From contig JAUJYZ010000162.1 of NCBI GenBank assembly GCA_033675265.1, positions 140,001 through 204,000 on the forward strand: a stretch of 64,000 nucleotides of DNA, given 5' to 3'. The DNA comes from Actinostola sp. cb2023 (taxonomy: Eukaryota > Cnidaria > Anthozoa > Actiniaria > Actinostolidae). Numbering within the stretch: the first letter of the stretch is position 1; each line of letters starts with the position of its first letter. Positions 1 to 31,900 of the stretch are shown one piece after another. The translations under genes were made by a program, and so were the position numbers. The notes under the pieces are model-generated. The model was not told where the DNA came from. It ran no database searches and saw nothing but the letters and a program-made list of their open reading frames with translations.

Positions 1-69
1 GGACCCCTTCAATTATTACAGCGTCTGACCAGTGTTGGCCGGTTAGGAGAGGTGGACAGACTGTGTTAC

Positions 70-20740
<20,671 letters not shown>

Positions 20741-21349
20741 AATGGCTGTCTGTAAGATCGTAAATCGTAAGATTTTGTCAGTATTTTTCTTGTTATTTCC
20801 CTTCTTCTAGTTGGCAGCCATCGTCGTTGTAGCCTCGATTTGATGATAAAACGTATTACCGCTGGTCAGTACACGTCACGCATTACACGTCATCTTTAAT
20901 TTGAATGAACGAAAGAATGAATGGATGAATGAATAAATGGATGAATGGATGAATGGACAAATGGACGAATGGATGGATGAATGAATGAATGAATGAATGA
21001 ATGAATAAATGAATGAATGGATGGATGAATGAATGGATGGATAAATAAATAAATGAATGGATGGATGGAAGGATGAATGGATGAATGAATGAACGAATGA
21101 ATGAATGGATGAATGAATGGATTAATGAATGAATGGATGGATGGATGGATGGATGGATGGATGGATGAACGAAAGAACGAACACAGAATGGTTGGGCTAC
21201 CTGTGCTTTATACTGGGCTTCCTGTGTTTTAGAAACAAGATGGCGACTTACATGACGAGTTTTTTGTCGTCCTTGCAAAACATCCACAAACAAGTCTGTT
21301 TTACAAGACACAATATTTTCATGATCCAGAGGTTTTGTATCTTCGCACT
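20741..21349. promoter_or_regulatory. Divergent NSF / FBXO7 promoter interval
   Basis: Only 609 bp separate the NSF ATG (minus) from the FBXO7 ATG (plus), so 5' UTRs and promoters must both lie here unless a UTR exon is remote. Visible elements are two ACGTCA half-CRE sites 14 bp apart (20873-20878, 20887-20892), an AACAAGATGGCGAC YY1-like motif at 21234-21247, and two GGGCTNCCTGTG motifs at 21194-21225. About 270 bp in the middle is a tetranucleotide repeat. A shared bidirectional promoter is inferred; no TSS can be seen. Confidence 0.6.
20905..21172. repeat. ATGAATGG/GGAT repeat in the divergent promoter
   Basis: Tetranucleotide tract of ~270 bp between NSF and FBXO7. Confidence 0.95.
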
Positions 21350-21353
21350 ATGA
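21240..21353 (+). promoter_or_regulatory. Possible uORF overlapping the FBXO7 start codon
   Basis: An ATG in strong context (A at -3, G at +4) at 21240 opens 37 codons and stops at TGA 21351-21353. This overlaps the FBXO7 ATG (21350-21352) in an ATGA arrangement that could allow termination-reinitiation. It is real only if transcription starts upstream of 21240. The same bases form a YY1-like AAGATGGCG motif that often sits at TSSs, which would put the TSS near or within it. Confidence 0.35.
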
Positions 21354-22498
21354 AGCTAAGGATTCGTTTTCAGAGTCGTAGAGAGCTAATCGAGGTCCCA
21401 ACTCCACAATGTACGATATCAGAGCTGATGCAGACACTTTCCACTCGACTATCGTTAACGTGAGTAGCAGGGGAAGTGCTAAAACCTGACGATCATGCTT
21501 AGAATAAATCCTAGTGATGCTTAGGCAGTTGTTCTTTATCTTTATGCAGTAACTACATGTACAATAGAGATACATGTTTAAAATATTGTACAATGTACTT
21601 GTATTGTACGACATTTTGATACACTGTATAACGAATATATCCCACACTCTCTGTTTAATATACTAATGATTATATATTGTTATCATTATATCATCATCAT
21701 CATTGCTACTGCCATCATCACTAGCGATGATCATCATCACAAGTAATGTCCACACCTACATGTAACATTGTCATAATCATCATTGCTACTATCATCATCA
21801 TTGCTACTATCATCATCATTGCTCAGCTACTGTCATCATCAATAGCAATGGCAATCATCATGGGTAATGTTCACACCTACCATAGTGTATTCCCTTGTAA
21901 AATAAAGTTTATTATTATTATTATTATTATAGTCTTAATCATCATCAGCAACATCATATTTGCCACTGACATCATCACAAGCAACAGTCATCATATCACA
22001 AGTAATGTACACAGACGCCATTGTCATATTCATCATCATCATTGATAGGATCATCCCCTGTCATTATTTTAATAGCATGATAATCATCACCAACATCACA
22101 GTACTATTATGATATTTTTATCTTTACTTAGGGGTACTGCCTTCAGCCTGTCACTAGATGGCAAGACACCATTACCAACAGAGGAACATTCAACTCTTAC
22201 AGACCTTGGCATTGTTGGAGGCGATCTCTTGCATGTAATTGTGGATAGTAGCAATGCTACGAGGACGTCGCATGACAGTATAAGTCACAGTAGCGCATCA
22301 TATGCCAGTGGATATCACAGCGGCACATCATATGCCAGTGGATATCACAGCGGCACATCATATGCCAGTGGATATCACAGCGGTACATCACATGACACTA
22401 CAAGACACATGAGTGAATCAACAAGTTGTAGTAGTACTACACAAGAAAATATTGATCAGAGACTACTTTCTCAATTGTTACAAATGGGATTTCCTCAG
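21350..22498 (+). CDS. FBXO7: FBXO7 exons 1-2: Ubl domain and Ser-rich repeat linker
   Basis: Exon 1 (21350-21459) begins MKLRIRFQSRRELIEVP, aligning with the start of vertebrate FBXO7, and ends at a GTGAGT donor. Exon 2 (22132-22498) continues the beta-grasp fold, ending LGIVGGDLLHVIV like the LASYGIVSGDLICLIL segment of human FBXO7. It then enters a low-complexity linker with three copies of a 30-bp in-frame repeat (22291-22390, core YASGYHSGTS), and closes with a short helix RLLSQLLQMGFPQ resembling a UBA-type MGF segment. No upstream in-frame ATG is nearby, which supports this start. Confidence 0.92.
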
Positions 22499-25400
22499 GT
22501 AATCATTGCTTCCATGTTCAAGGTGATCCAGTTCACTTGGTGCAGCAACTGGAGGGGTGACGGGGTGGCTGTGATGGATTTAGGGGGGCTTCATTGGGTG
22601 CCCGTGCACCCCCCTTGCTGCCCAGGAACAATTCAATAATACGATTTTTTTTAATACAAAAAATTGGTGCGCGTAACATTTCCTTCTGGAGTGAACCCCC
22701 CACCTCAAAATCCTAGAGGCGCCCCAGGGTGGTTGCTATAGGTTTGAGGGCTCAGCAGCACAAAATCCAGCAAGAGACTCACAATTTTTCATGATCTCAC
22801 ACTTTGTTGTAGGACTCTGCTACAAGAGCTCTTCAGCTAACAAACAACACATCCTTGAATGAAGCTCTGGATGTCCTCAATCAAGGATCAGAGCCATCAA
22901 CATCAGCTGACACAACGACTACTACAACTTCCTTAAACACTGGAAAACAAAAAGAGAAAAAAAACAGACACTGCTTCTCGTTCATCGAAAGAGATTTCTA
23001 AAGAAGAGAACAGAATGCAGGAGAAAACTAAAGCTAAAACTCAGACTGATAAAAGCAAAGAATCCCCGATAGCAGGGCCAAGTACAATGAATGAAGAACC
23101 TCAGAAACTAAGAAAAATTGAATACACTCCAAAAGCATTGCTGTGCCGTGATGGTATTCCTTATTTGCTTCAAATGTCTTACGAGTTGGCTCAAGTAGCT
23201 ACTATGCACGAGGCTGTGTGTGTGGCCATGCATGTCTTGATGCTAGAGACTGGATTTGTCAATTCTGCTACAGAGGTAGGAAGGACTGTAAGTATACATA
23301 AATACACAGTGCTCTATGAGAGCACAGAGCATACGTACGCAGATATTCAAACATTCTTGTAATGAACAAAATTGAAAACTTGCCTTAAATTCATAATTAG
23401 TCGGGCTTCCTGTGGAAGCCCCGACTCTAAAAATGCAGAGCGTTCGTCGTATTCTTTGACCCCAAATGACTAATTGGGTTCTACAGCGCATGCGCCTTGT
23501 TTTATATTAAGCTACGCAGGCTAACGTCGAGCTAAAGCCGAAGGAGACATGAAGTCTGGCCAAGAACGATTACAAAGCACAAACCAATCAGGGAAAGCAC
23601 CGGAGGTCAAGGAGCCAAAATATAAGTCTTTTCTCGTCTAAATCTAAATTTAGATTGAAACAGGATGCTCTAGTAGCGTGAAGTCGGGCTATTAACGTTT
23701 TTACTGATATACTGTAAAGTTCGCACTTACTGAAATTGCAAGGAAAGCATGTTCTATCGAGCTCGAGTCATGCAACGACGAGCAACCAAAAACTGTTTCA
23801 ATCGCACTGAAAATCGCACTATAAGATATCTATATTTAGTTCAAATAGGTTACATTTCATTTAGAAGCCCGACTTCACGCTAGAAGAGCGTCTAGTTGTA
23901 TTTTATAAAAGAAATAGAAAACTCGGAAGCTGTGCTCTATCGAGTTATAGAAGCACTTGGGAATTGAAAGAAGACTTGAGAAGTATTCTTATTACAATGT
24001 AACTCTTCTCTCATCTTCTTCCAATTCCTGTGTGCTTCTATAACTCAATATCTATTAACAATATCCACTTCATAGGGTAGTGAGGCAGCCATCAGTGAAG
24101 AACCGTCTACTTCATTATCTACTAGTTATGGACCAATCATCAACCCATCCTGGAGAACTGACAGTGGTGCAAGGTTTCTATACATCCATCCAGCATGTCC
24201 TGGTTTAGTTTGCAGTGTAGTGTGCACATCACTAGGCCCTTATGTATTGGCTCATGGTACGTGATTTTCCGTGAGGTGGGACTCCCATATGGGCCCACAG
24301 TAATTAGTTTTCGCCTGTATGTTTACTCAGGCGAAGTCAAATAAATAAAGAAATATAAAAGTGGTGGGGATACTCGTCATACCTAATCATAGTTTTGTAC
24401 TGCTTAGGGTGATAAACAACCATCATTAAAGTTGTCCTGGGTTTGTCTATAAATAAAATTATGACCTACTTGTCAAGACACTGATTTTCATTCAGAGTTG
24501 GTACCTTTCAGGGGTAAAAACAAGGTCAAGACTCTGGTACCTTTTAGGGGTTATTTTCAAGATTTCTGAAGAGCATCCCTTGCACCACTCCTTATATAAG
24601 TCCCCACCACTCCCCTCCCCTCTCCGCCCCTCCCCCAATTATTGGCTACTTGACATACACTGCAATTGTAGATAACCTGTTTTAAATACTCTTCAGGAAT
24701 GTCAAGTAGTTCTTCTTGTAAAGAGGTACATCAGTGCCGACTGTCAGCAGCTGACTTTGTCCATGGCAACGTGGATCTCAAATCAAATGGTGAGTCATTC
24801 TACTTGTTATAAGCATTGACAGGAGGCGAGGTGTATACCCTTGTATATCCATACCAGAGAGAAATGATGGAGGGAGGAGATAGAGGGGATGTATCAACCC
24901 ACTCTTGAGCTTCCTGTGTCAAATATTGCATCTCTAACACAGGTAACCCATACCACTAAATTGACATTCATAACAGCTGGAAAAAATCACTAAACGTGAA
25001 GACGAAGGACTAACATCCGAAACATCAGTAAATTAGTGCTTTTTTTACACGGTGTTAAAGTTTACTTCTACATTGTAGCTGTGAAGTGAGGTGAACTTGC
25101 CCATCATGTGCCCATTATTATTATTATGCACCCAACCCTGTTTTACACACTAATTCTCTCTTACACCTGGTTTGTAGGTGCTGCAGATGTGTATAAAAAT
25201 TTACAGCGCCTTTCTTTAGCAGTGAAAGACCAACTTGCATATCCTCTACTATCATCTATGAGACATGGTAGGAAAACTATATGATTTGTTGTGCATAATA
25301 GCTATGGCTTAATCATACTTCAGTCAAGCTGGATAGTGGGATATATTGCACTGGCACAACTAGGATCTATTACAAGGGGATGTTATGTGAAAATCTTGTG

Positions 25401-27583
25401 TCTGTGAATGTTTTAGCAAAACACGTCGGGCATAAATGAACCCAAAATCGGCAATGTTAAACGTGCATCTTTTACATTAACCTTCATATTTTCAACAATT
25501 TCACATCAATTGGGATGAAAGTTTCAGAGGTTGCTTACTACATGTAGTGTTTTATTTTGGCATGCTAAAAGTTACCACTGACGTAATTGTGACGTCATCA
25601 CGAACTGTTACATTTCTCGGGAAAATCGAGATCGATTTTCAAACAAAAAAGTTGAATGAAGAAGTTATTTTTATAAATATTGTTCATAGGTCTTCATAAT
25701 TTCCCAAATGAATTATATAGAGCCATTCGTAAATAAACTTCTTCATATAACTTTTTTGTTTGAGAATATTTTGTCTTCACACTTTACATATTGAAAGAAC
25801 TAAGACGCCCCTCAAATCGTATCTTTTTAGATTTTTGATTTTTTGAAGATAAGTATTAGAAATATTAATCAAAAACATTGATCGATTCCTGTTATGTCAT
25901 AATGACGTCACCAATATTTTAAAATATCCCTAATAAAGATCGTGAACCAAAATTTTCAGCTTCGTCCAATGCAAACATCTATTATTAACCATAAATGATC
26001 AGGAGAACGTCATTTCATCGATTTCCATTGCTCCGTAAAGCTTAAACGCTATTTAGGTGACGTCATTTCTATGACGTCATCATAAAATGAATATCCTTTA
26101 TAACTCAGTCATTATCGCATCGAGATAAAAATTACACCAAATTTTAGATAATGTTATTTTCTTTCGAATTATCTATCTATCTTTCAGAATGTTTTAAAGT
26201 GATCTCGATTTTCCCGAGAAATGTAACAGTTCGTGATGACGTCACAATTACGTCAGTGGTAACTTTTAGCATGCCAAAATAAAACACTACATGTAGTAAG
26301 CAATCTCCGAAACTTTCATCTCAATTGATGTGAAATTGTTGAAAATACGAAGGTTAATGTAAAAGAGGGACGTTTAACATTGCCGATTTTGGGGTCATTT
26401 GTGCCCGACGTGAAATGAAGTTCACATTTGAAACTTTTCTGGTTTAGAATTGAATCTAGAAGAAATCTATGGATTTATGGCTTTGCCTACAGAAGTGAAG
26501 GTGAGTGCATAGTTCATAAACTGATAAATGTGGTTTGTATATCATTGTCATCATGTATCTCTATCATTATTGTCAATGTTAATCATCATCTACTACTACT
26601 ACTATTGGGAATTCACCAGGGGTTGGGTATACTGGGGGCACTTTCCATTTGGCAGAACTGACTGGTCTTTCCAACCAGTTCTTAAATGGAACACGTCAGT
26701 TCTGGGAACTGGTTCAGATAGTTCTCAGAACTGACACATTCCATTTAACAACCGGTTGATCAGACCAGTCAGTTCTGCCAAATGGAAAGCGCCCTAAATC
26801 TTTGTATTGTAAAGGGGACTTCGTGTCCTATTAGGCAACACCTGCCCTATGGGCAAATCTTGAAACTAATATTGAAGGCACTGTTCATTCACTTGATGTA
26901 CACCCATCAATCATCATTGTCATCAATCATTGTCAATCATCACCACCACCAATCAATCATCTACTGTTCTTACTAGCTTATGGTGCTCTGCCTGCTGCCT
27001 GTGAAGGACATCCTGAATATGTCTGCAACATGCCGAGAGATACAAGCTATTTCAAGTGACCACATTTTATGGCAACATCTGTGCTTTAGAGATTTTGGTG
27101 AGTTTGACATACATCTTGAATCTGTATCTCTCAAATTTATAATGACTGTTGTGTTGATTTCCTGCAGGATTATTGACCAAAGGAAGATATTCAACATGGA
27201 AAATGGTAACATTTTAATTACTATTATTAATTATCAACAATAGACAGACAGACAGACAGACAGACAGATAAACAGGCAGACAGATAAACAGGCAGACAGA
27301 CAGACAAACGTACATACAAACAAACAGACAGACAAACAGACAGACAAAAACGAATAGACAGACAAACAAACAGACAAACAGACGGACAAACAAACAGACA
27401 GGCAAACAGACAGACAGACAGACAGACAGGCAGACAGACAGACAGACAGGCAGACAAACAGGCAGACAAACAGACAGGCAGACAGACAAAAACGAATAGA
27501 CAGACAAACAGACAGGCAAACAGACAGGCAAACAGACAGACAGACAAACAGACAGACAAACAGACAGGCAAACAGACAGGCAA

Positions 27584-27614
<31 letters not shown>

Positions 27615-28592
27615 AACAGACAGACAAACAAACAGACAGACAAACAGACAGACAAACAAACAGACAAGCGAATAGACACACAAACAGACGGACAGACAGA
27701 CAAACAAACCAACCAAAAAACGTTTTATTTACGAACTTCATTTCTTGTAGGAATACAAGCGACATTACAAAGACATCGTTGAACGAGAAAGAAACAGACA
27801 ACAGTTTATCATCCCTGGAGAAGGAATGTACGACCCCCCTGGATTGTTCACTCCATATTCGCCATTCAATCCCCCTGGAATGATTGGTATGTAGACACGA
27901 CTAACCAAGGGTCAGTACATTGTACCATAATCCATTGCACGCCTTTTAGAAACACTTGAATCATCAAAATTTGCAAGTGTGAAGCCGTGAGTGTGTGAAC
28001 GTGTTAGAAAGTTTGTAGATGTGAGTAATACTGACTTAGGTTCGCAAAGGATTACTGGGTAAAATGTACAGCCGCCATCTTGTTCTATACAATGGATTGT
28101 TGTAAGGTGTCTCGGTTTTATGCAGACTATACAGCACTTGATTGGAATTTGACATCGAATAGCGCTATGCATTCTTTGAACCAGAGCATCAAAGCTAACA
28201 AACTAACATCACCAACGAAACTTTTCCGACAGGTTCGATGCGCGCGTCATGTTTTTCGTTTTCCGGGTTGAAACACGACGCAAGAGCGATACAAATGACA
28301 TCTTGAAATGAACGACACACGTTACATTTGCTTAATCTCATTTTTAAACCATCCTTTTTCTCTCCTCTCTCACTTCACAGGTGGACGACACGACATGTTT
28401 CCAAACGTCCCTTTTATGCCTGGCGGTGTCCATCCTAATCCAGGGTCTCTCCCAACACCAGGGAATCTGCCCCGTCCCCGCTTTGACCCCTATGGACCTA
28501 TACCCGACATGGACATTAATCCTGGACACAACAGAAGAACTCCTGGAAGAGGGCGTGGTCGAGGGGGATTCCCTCCTGGTCCTTTTTTCTAA
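21350..28592 (+). CDS. FBXO7: F-box only protein 7 (FBXO7), 11 exons, one frameshift
   Basis: FBXO7 is an SCF substrate adaptor and proteasome/mitophagy-linked scaffold. Eleven exons give 1863 nt (620 codons plus TAA) once a single extra A in exon 3 is discounted; without that the frame breaks. Order: N-terminal ubiquitin-like domain (1-~85), a Ser/Thr/Gly-rich linker with a 10-residue repeat, a PI31-like FP domain (~225-435), the F-box (~446-492), and a proline/glycine-rich C-terminus with a PRPRFDPYGPIP motif and an RGRGRGG tail, as in FBXO7 and PI31. At 620 residues it is longer than the 522-residue human protein, mostly in the linker. Introns contain MITEs, a CRE-rich foldback element and a CAGA microsatellite. 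Confidence 0.93.
21690..22110. repeat. Imperfect ATC repeats in FBXO7 intron 1
   Basis: CATCATCATT blocks with ACTATCATC variants and an (ATT)n at 21910-21930. Nothing else recognised in this intron. Confidence 0.8.
22813..23275 (+). CDS. FBXO7: FBXO7 exon 3: linker into FP domain, carries +1 frameshift
   Basis: Enters in phase 0 at TTGTAG|GACTCT. The helix continues (SATRALQLTNNTSLNEALDVL, read in the first frame; the MGF end of exon 2 plus this part looks like a UBA-like fold). A run of eight A's (22957-22964) shifts the frame and gives a TAA ~40 bases later. Removing one A restores an open frame through KIEYTPKALLCRDG, LLQMSYELAQVATM and LETGFVNSATE to the GTAGGA donor in the phase exon 4 needs. 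Homopolymer error, polymorphism or a true null allele cannot be told apart here. Confidence 0.85.
23390..23440. repeat. GGGCTTCC hairpin element in FBXO7 intron 3
   Basis: GTCGGGCTTCC-TGT-GGAAGCCCCGAC with the same AATTAG / TCTAAAAAT flanks as the hairpin at 2700-2740, but a different stem core. Confidence 0.7.
23669..24052. mobile_element. Two palindromic elements in FBXO7 intron 3
   Basis: First, 23669-23887: CTAGTAGCGTGAAGTCGGGCT mirrored by AGCCCGACTTCACGCTAG. Second, 23932-24052: ATCGAGTTATAGAAGCAC mirrored by GTGCTTCTATAACTC, ending ~25 bp before exon 4. Confidence 0.65.
24076..25267 (+). CDS. FBXO7: FBXO7 exons 4-6: FP (PI31-like) dimerisation domain
   Basis: Exons 24076-24256, 24697-24789, 25178-25267. 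Segments RFLYIHPACPGLVCSVVC, SLGPYVLAHG and CRLSAADFV lead to DVYKNLQRLSLAVKDQLAYP. The last parallels [22 protein letters not shown] of human FBXO7, the end of the alpha/beta FP domain that mediates FBXO7-PI31 pairing. All three exons are flanked by consensus donors (GTACGT, GTGAGT, GTAGGA) and join in phase. Confidence 0.92.
25422..26412. mobile_element. 991-bp foldback element with five TGACGTCA sites
   Basis: Ends CACGTCGGGCATAAATGA and TCATTTGTGCCCGACGTG. Inverted arms are ~220 bp; AT-rich interior. Perfect TGACGTCA at 25590, 25903, 26058, 26072 and 26237, plus a TGACGTAA at 25579 and its mirror. No coding capacity. Lies in FBXO7 intron 6, ending just before exon 7. Confidence 0.85.
26448..27205 (+). 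CDS. FBXO7: FBXO7 exons 7-9: F-box
   Basis: Exons 26448-26500, 26977-27097, 27168-27205. They encode LNLEEIYGFMALPTEVK/LMVLCLLPVKDILNMSATCREIQ then SDHILWQHLCFRDFG and a short WK linker. This is a standard F-box: LP start, leucines that contact SKP1, and the C-terminal LW. The intron between exons 8 and 9 is only 70 nt. The intron upstream of exon 7 contains the CRE-rich foldback element, which ends ~35 bp before the acceptor. Confidence 0.93.
26634..26796. mobile_element. Palindromic MITE, GGCGCTTTCCATTTGGC-type ends
   Basis: GGGGGCACTTTCCATTTGG and GACTGGTC at the left pair with GACCAGTC and CCAAATGGAAAGCGCCC at the right. hAT-like appearance; FBXO7 intron 7. Confidence 0.75.
27241..27705. 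repeat. CAGA/CAAA tetranucleotide array
   Basis: About 465 bp in FBXO7 intron 9. CLSVCLSV frames on the minus strand are artefacts. Confidence 0.97.
27751..28592 (+). CDS. FBXO7: FBXO7 exons 10-11: proline-rich C-terminus
   Basis: Exons 27751-27886 and 28381-28592. EYKRHYKDIVERERNRQ matches the ELYRKRHIQRKE segment of human FBXO7. A Pro/Gly-rich tail follows, with PPGMIGGRHD, RPRFDPYGPIP and a terminal GRGRGRGGFPPGPFF before TAA at 28590-28592. The RFDP-containing tail is shared by FBXO7 and PI31. The acceptor of exon 10 follows directly after a 470-bp CAGA array. Confidence 0.92.
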
Positions 28593-28850
28593 AAATTTTC
28601 GGGTGGGGTACACCTTTAGTAATATTCTCGATCGAACGAAAAATACAAGTGACAAGGTGTAGGAAGTGGCTGCAAAGTGTTGTCCTCTCGACTCTCGGAA
28701 GGACAGATTGAAGTTACGTTCACAAGCATCCTCGCTAGCAAGGGTGTCTTAGACTGTTCCTAGGATGTGACCTCAGTGTATTGTCGCCGGGTTGAAAGTC
28801 ATTAAACTATGACCAAAAGGAATTTTGGGAAATCGGTTAGTGAAATGGTT

Positions 28851-28856
28851 AATAAA
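28851..28856 (+). terminator. FBXO7 poly(A) signal AATAAA
   Basis: AATAAA lies 259 bp after the FBXO7 stop, followed by a T-rich/GT stretch. An ATTAAA at 28801 is an alternative. The cleavage site is inferred. Confidence 0.6.
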
Positions 28857-28914
28857 AATGTTTTCTGTGCATGATTGAACTTGTTGAAAGCAGCGGTAAC
28901 TATCACCGGTTGTC

Positions 28915-28990
28915 ACATTTGGTTAGAGCGCCGGCTTGAGTGTAAGAGGTCTGGGTTCGATTCCCGGCCGCGTCCTTGGGCAGGGTAGTT
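28915..28990 (+). mobile_element. tRNA-derived SINE head
   Basis: A-box-like TGGTTAGAGCG and B box GGGTTCGATTCCC with 31-bp spacing, just 5' of the cassette array. In the tandem cassettes only the B-box part remains (e.g. 31005-31040, 33078-33113), so the A box was lost before amplification. Confidence 0.7.
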
Positions 28991-31900
28991 AGTTCCTTTC
29001 TCTTCTAACCAATAGAAGAACATGCTGTGTTATATCGCAGACTAATGAATTGTCTGCAGCACAAACAGCATGTATTCTCAAAGTCACTCAGTAACAAACA
29101 CTCAAGGCTCCAGAAAACGGTTTCAACATTGTTGATGAAAAAATGGTACGAAACCGTGATGTGACACGCATGCGTGTTCAAGATCCGTTAAGTGACGCGA
29201 GAACAAAAGAAATGTTGAATCGATGTTGAAGTTTTAACGAAGTCGAACTTCATTCAACATCGTTCCAACAGTTTTGAAAGTTGGCGGCAAACGCTTTCAA
29301 ACATCGGCATTCAACAAAGTTGAACAAATGTTGAAGTAAATGTTGAAACCGTTTGCCATTAGTACTGAGCAGTCTCTAGCTCTGTGAGCTTGATTAGCAT
29401 ACGTAATCCCTTCGTTATCCTCTTTCCCAGGCCCTCCGGTTTTTCTTATGTACAAATGCGTGCATTGCGTACATCCAAATTTAATTGCAATTCGCAACCT
29501 GTATATATATATTACAAAGCTAATTATTCTGTAGTTAATACAATGGTCTACTTTTTCATTGATATATGTTCTACAAGTTGAAACTATTTGCATGCCTTGC
29601 TCTATAAAACGTTGCTTTTTACACGAGTCCTTTTTATGAATTGCTTGAGAAAGTTATAAAACATCGAGCTGTCCTGCAAAATATCGCGTTAAATGTAGTG
29701 TTGCCTCTCAAAGTACAGTGCATGTTCTCTGACACGAACACTTATCTATAAGGCTGTACTATGTATATGGTGTATATGTTGTAGTTTAAAATGATCTTTG
29801 GTTCAATTTGAATTGAATTGGTTTATAATTTAAATTGAACCAAGGAATCATTTTATACAACAACATATACACCTATTTCAAAAAACGTTGGCATCTGAAA
29901 TCTGAAACCTAAAAACACTCGTAGTCACACTAATAATAATAATAAACACTATTCGCCAAGGATCTTCGCATAAAGGTCGTGGCATATTACAAATATTATA
30001 TTTACCTGCCGTTGGTGAATAGTTTGGCTACGAGTGTTTTTAGGTCACAGATTCAGATTTCAGATGCCAACGTATTTTGAAATACAGTCGAACCTCCCAT
30101 AAGCGACCACCCAAAATGTCAAACTTTGTGGTCGCTTAGGAGAGGTTCCAACTATAGTGATTTGACTTGGAACTGAACTTTTGGTATTTTGGAAAACTGG
30201 TCGCTTAGGAGAAGTGGTCGCTTAGGAGAGGTTCCAACTATAGTGATTTGACTTGGAACTGAACTTTTGGTATTTTGGAAAACTGGTCGCTTAGGAGAGG
30301 TGGTCGATTACGAGAGGTTCCAACTATAGTGATTTGACTTGGAACTGAACTTTTGGTATTTTGGAAAACTGGTCGCTTAGGAGAGGTGGTCGCTTACGAG
30401 AGGTTCCAACTATAGTGATTTGACTTGGAACTGAACTTTTGGTATTTTGGAAAACTGGTCGCTTACGAGAAGTGGTCGCTTACGAGAGTGGTCGCAACCG
30501 GAGGTTCAGCTGTAGGTGTATCTATTGGTGTATATACATATACTGCTTTTTCTTCTTCCAAGTCCCCCCACCCATTCTACGGTCCCTAAAGTTCTAACTT
30601 GTATAAAATATTCCATATACAGCTATTTCAAAAAACGTTGAATACTGCATACTGAATAGTGCATTCCAAGACCAAAGGGCATTGTGGGCCTCGTTATTTT
30701 GAAAGAAAAAGTAAATATACAGCGATTTTTTCGCCATATGGAGCTAGTATATTGTTTCTGACGGAATACACAAAAAATAAAATAAATTATTATTATTTAT
30801 ATTACTTTAGACAATATTACACGAGTCCCAAAATGCATTTCGGTCTTGGAATACGCTATTTAGAATGCAGTATTCAGTATCAACGTTTTTTGAAATAGCT
30901 GTATAGAAATGTCTCTTCATTGCCATACATTAATACTCTTTCCCCTTCATTACCTTGCATTACTGTCTTTCCCCTTCATTACGTAATACCGTACATTACT
31001 TGAGTGTAAGAGGTCGGGGTTCGATTCCCGGCCGCGTCCTTGGGCAGGGTAGTTAGTCTCATGTCTCTTCTAACCAATAGAAGAACATGCTGTGTTATAT
31101 CGCAGACTAATGAATTGTCTGCAGCACAAACAGCATGTATCTCAAAGTCACTCAGTAACAAACATTCGAGGCTCCAGAAAACGGTTTCAATATTGTTGAC
31201 GAAAAAATGGTGCGAAACCGTGAAGTGACACGCATGCGTGTTCAAGATCCGTTAAGTGACGCGAGAACAAAAGAAATGTTGAGTTTTAAACTTCATTCAA
31301 CATCATTTTGAAAGTTGGCGGCAAACGCTTTCAAACATCGGCATTCAACAAAGTTGAACAAATGTGGAAGTAAATGTTGAAACCGTTTGCCATTAGTACT
31401 GAGCAGTCTGTATCTCTAGCTCTGTGAGCTTGATTAGTATACACACATAGAAAAGTGCGCTGTATATCAATTGTAATCCCTTCGTTATCCTCTTTCCCAG
31501 GCCCTCCGGTTTTTCTTATGTACAAGTGCGTGCATTGCGTACATCCAAATTTAATTGCAATTCGCAACCTGTATATATATATATTACAAAGCTAATTATT
31601 CTGTAGTTAATACAATGGTCTACTTTTTCATTGATATATGTTCTACAAGTTGAAACTATTTGCATGCCTTGCTCTATAAAACGTTGCTTTTTACAGGAGC
31701 CTTTCTTATGAATTGCTTGAGAAAGTTATAAAACATCGAGCTGTCCTGCAAAATATCGCGTTAAATGTAGTGTTGCCTCTCAAAGTACAGTGCATGTTTC
31801 TCTGACACGAACACTTATCTATAAGGCTGTACTATGTATATGGTGTATATGTTGTAGTTTAAAATGATCTTTGGTTCAATTTGAATTGAATTGGTTTAAT

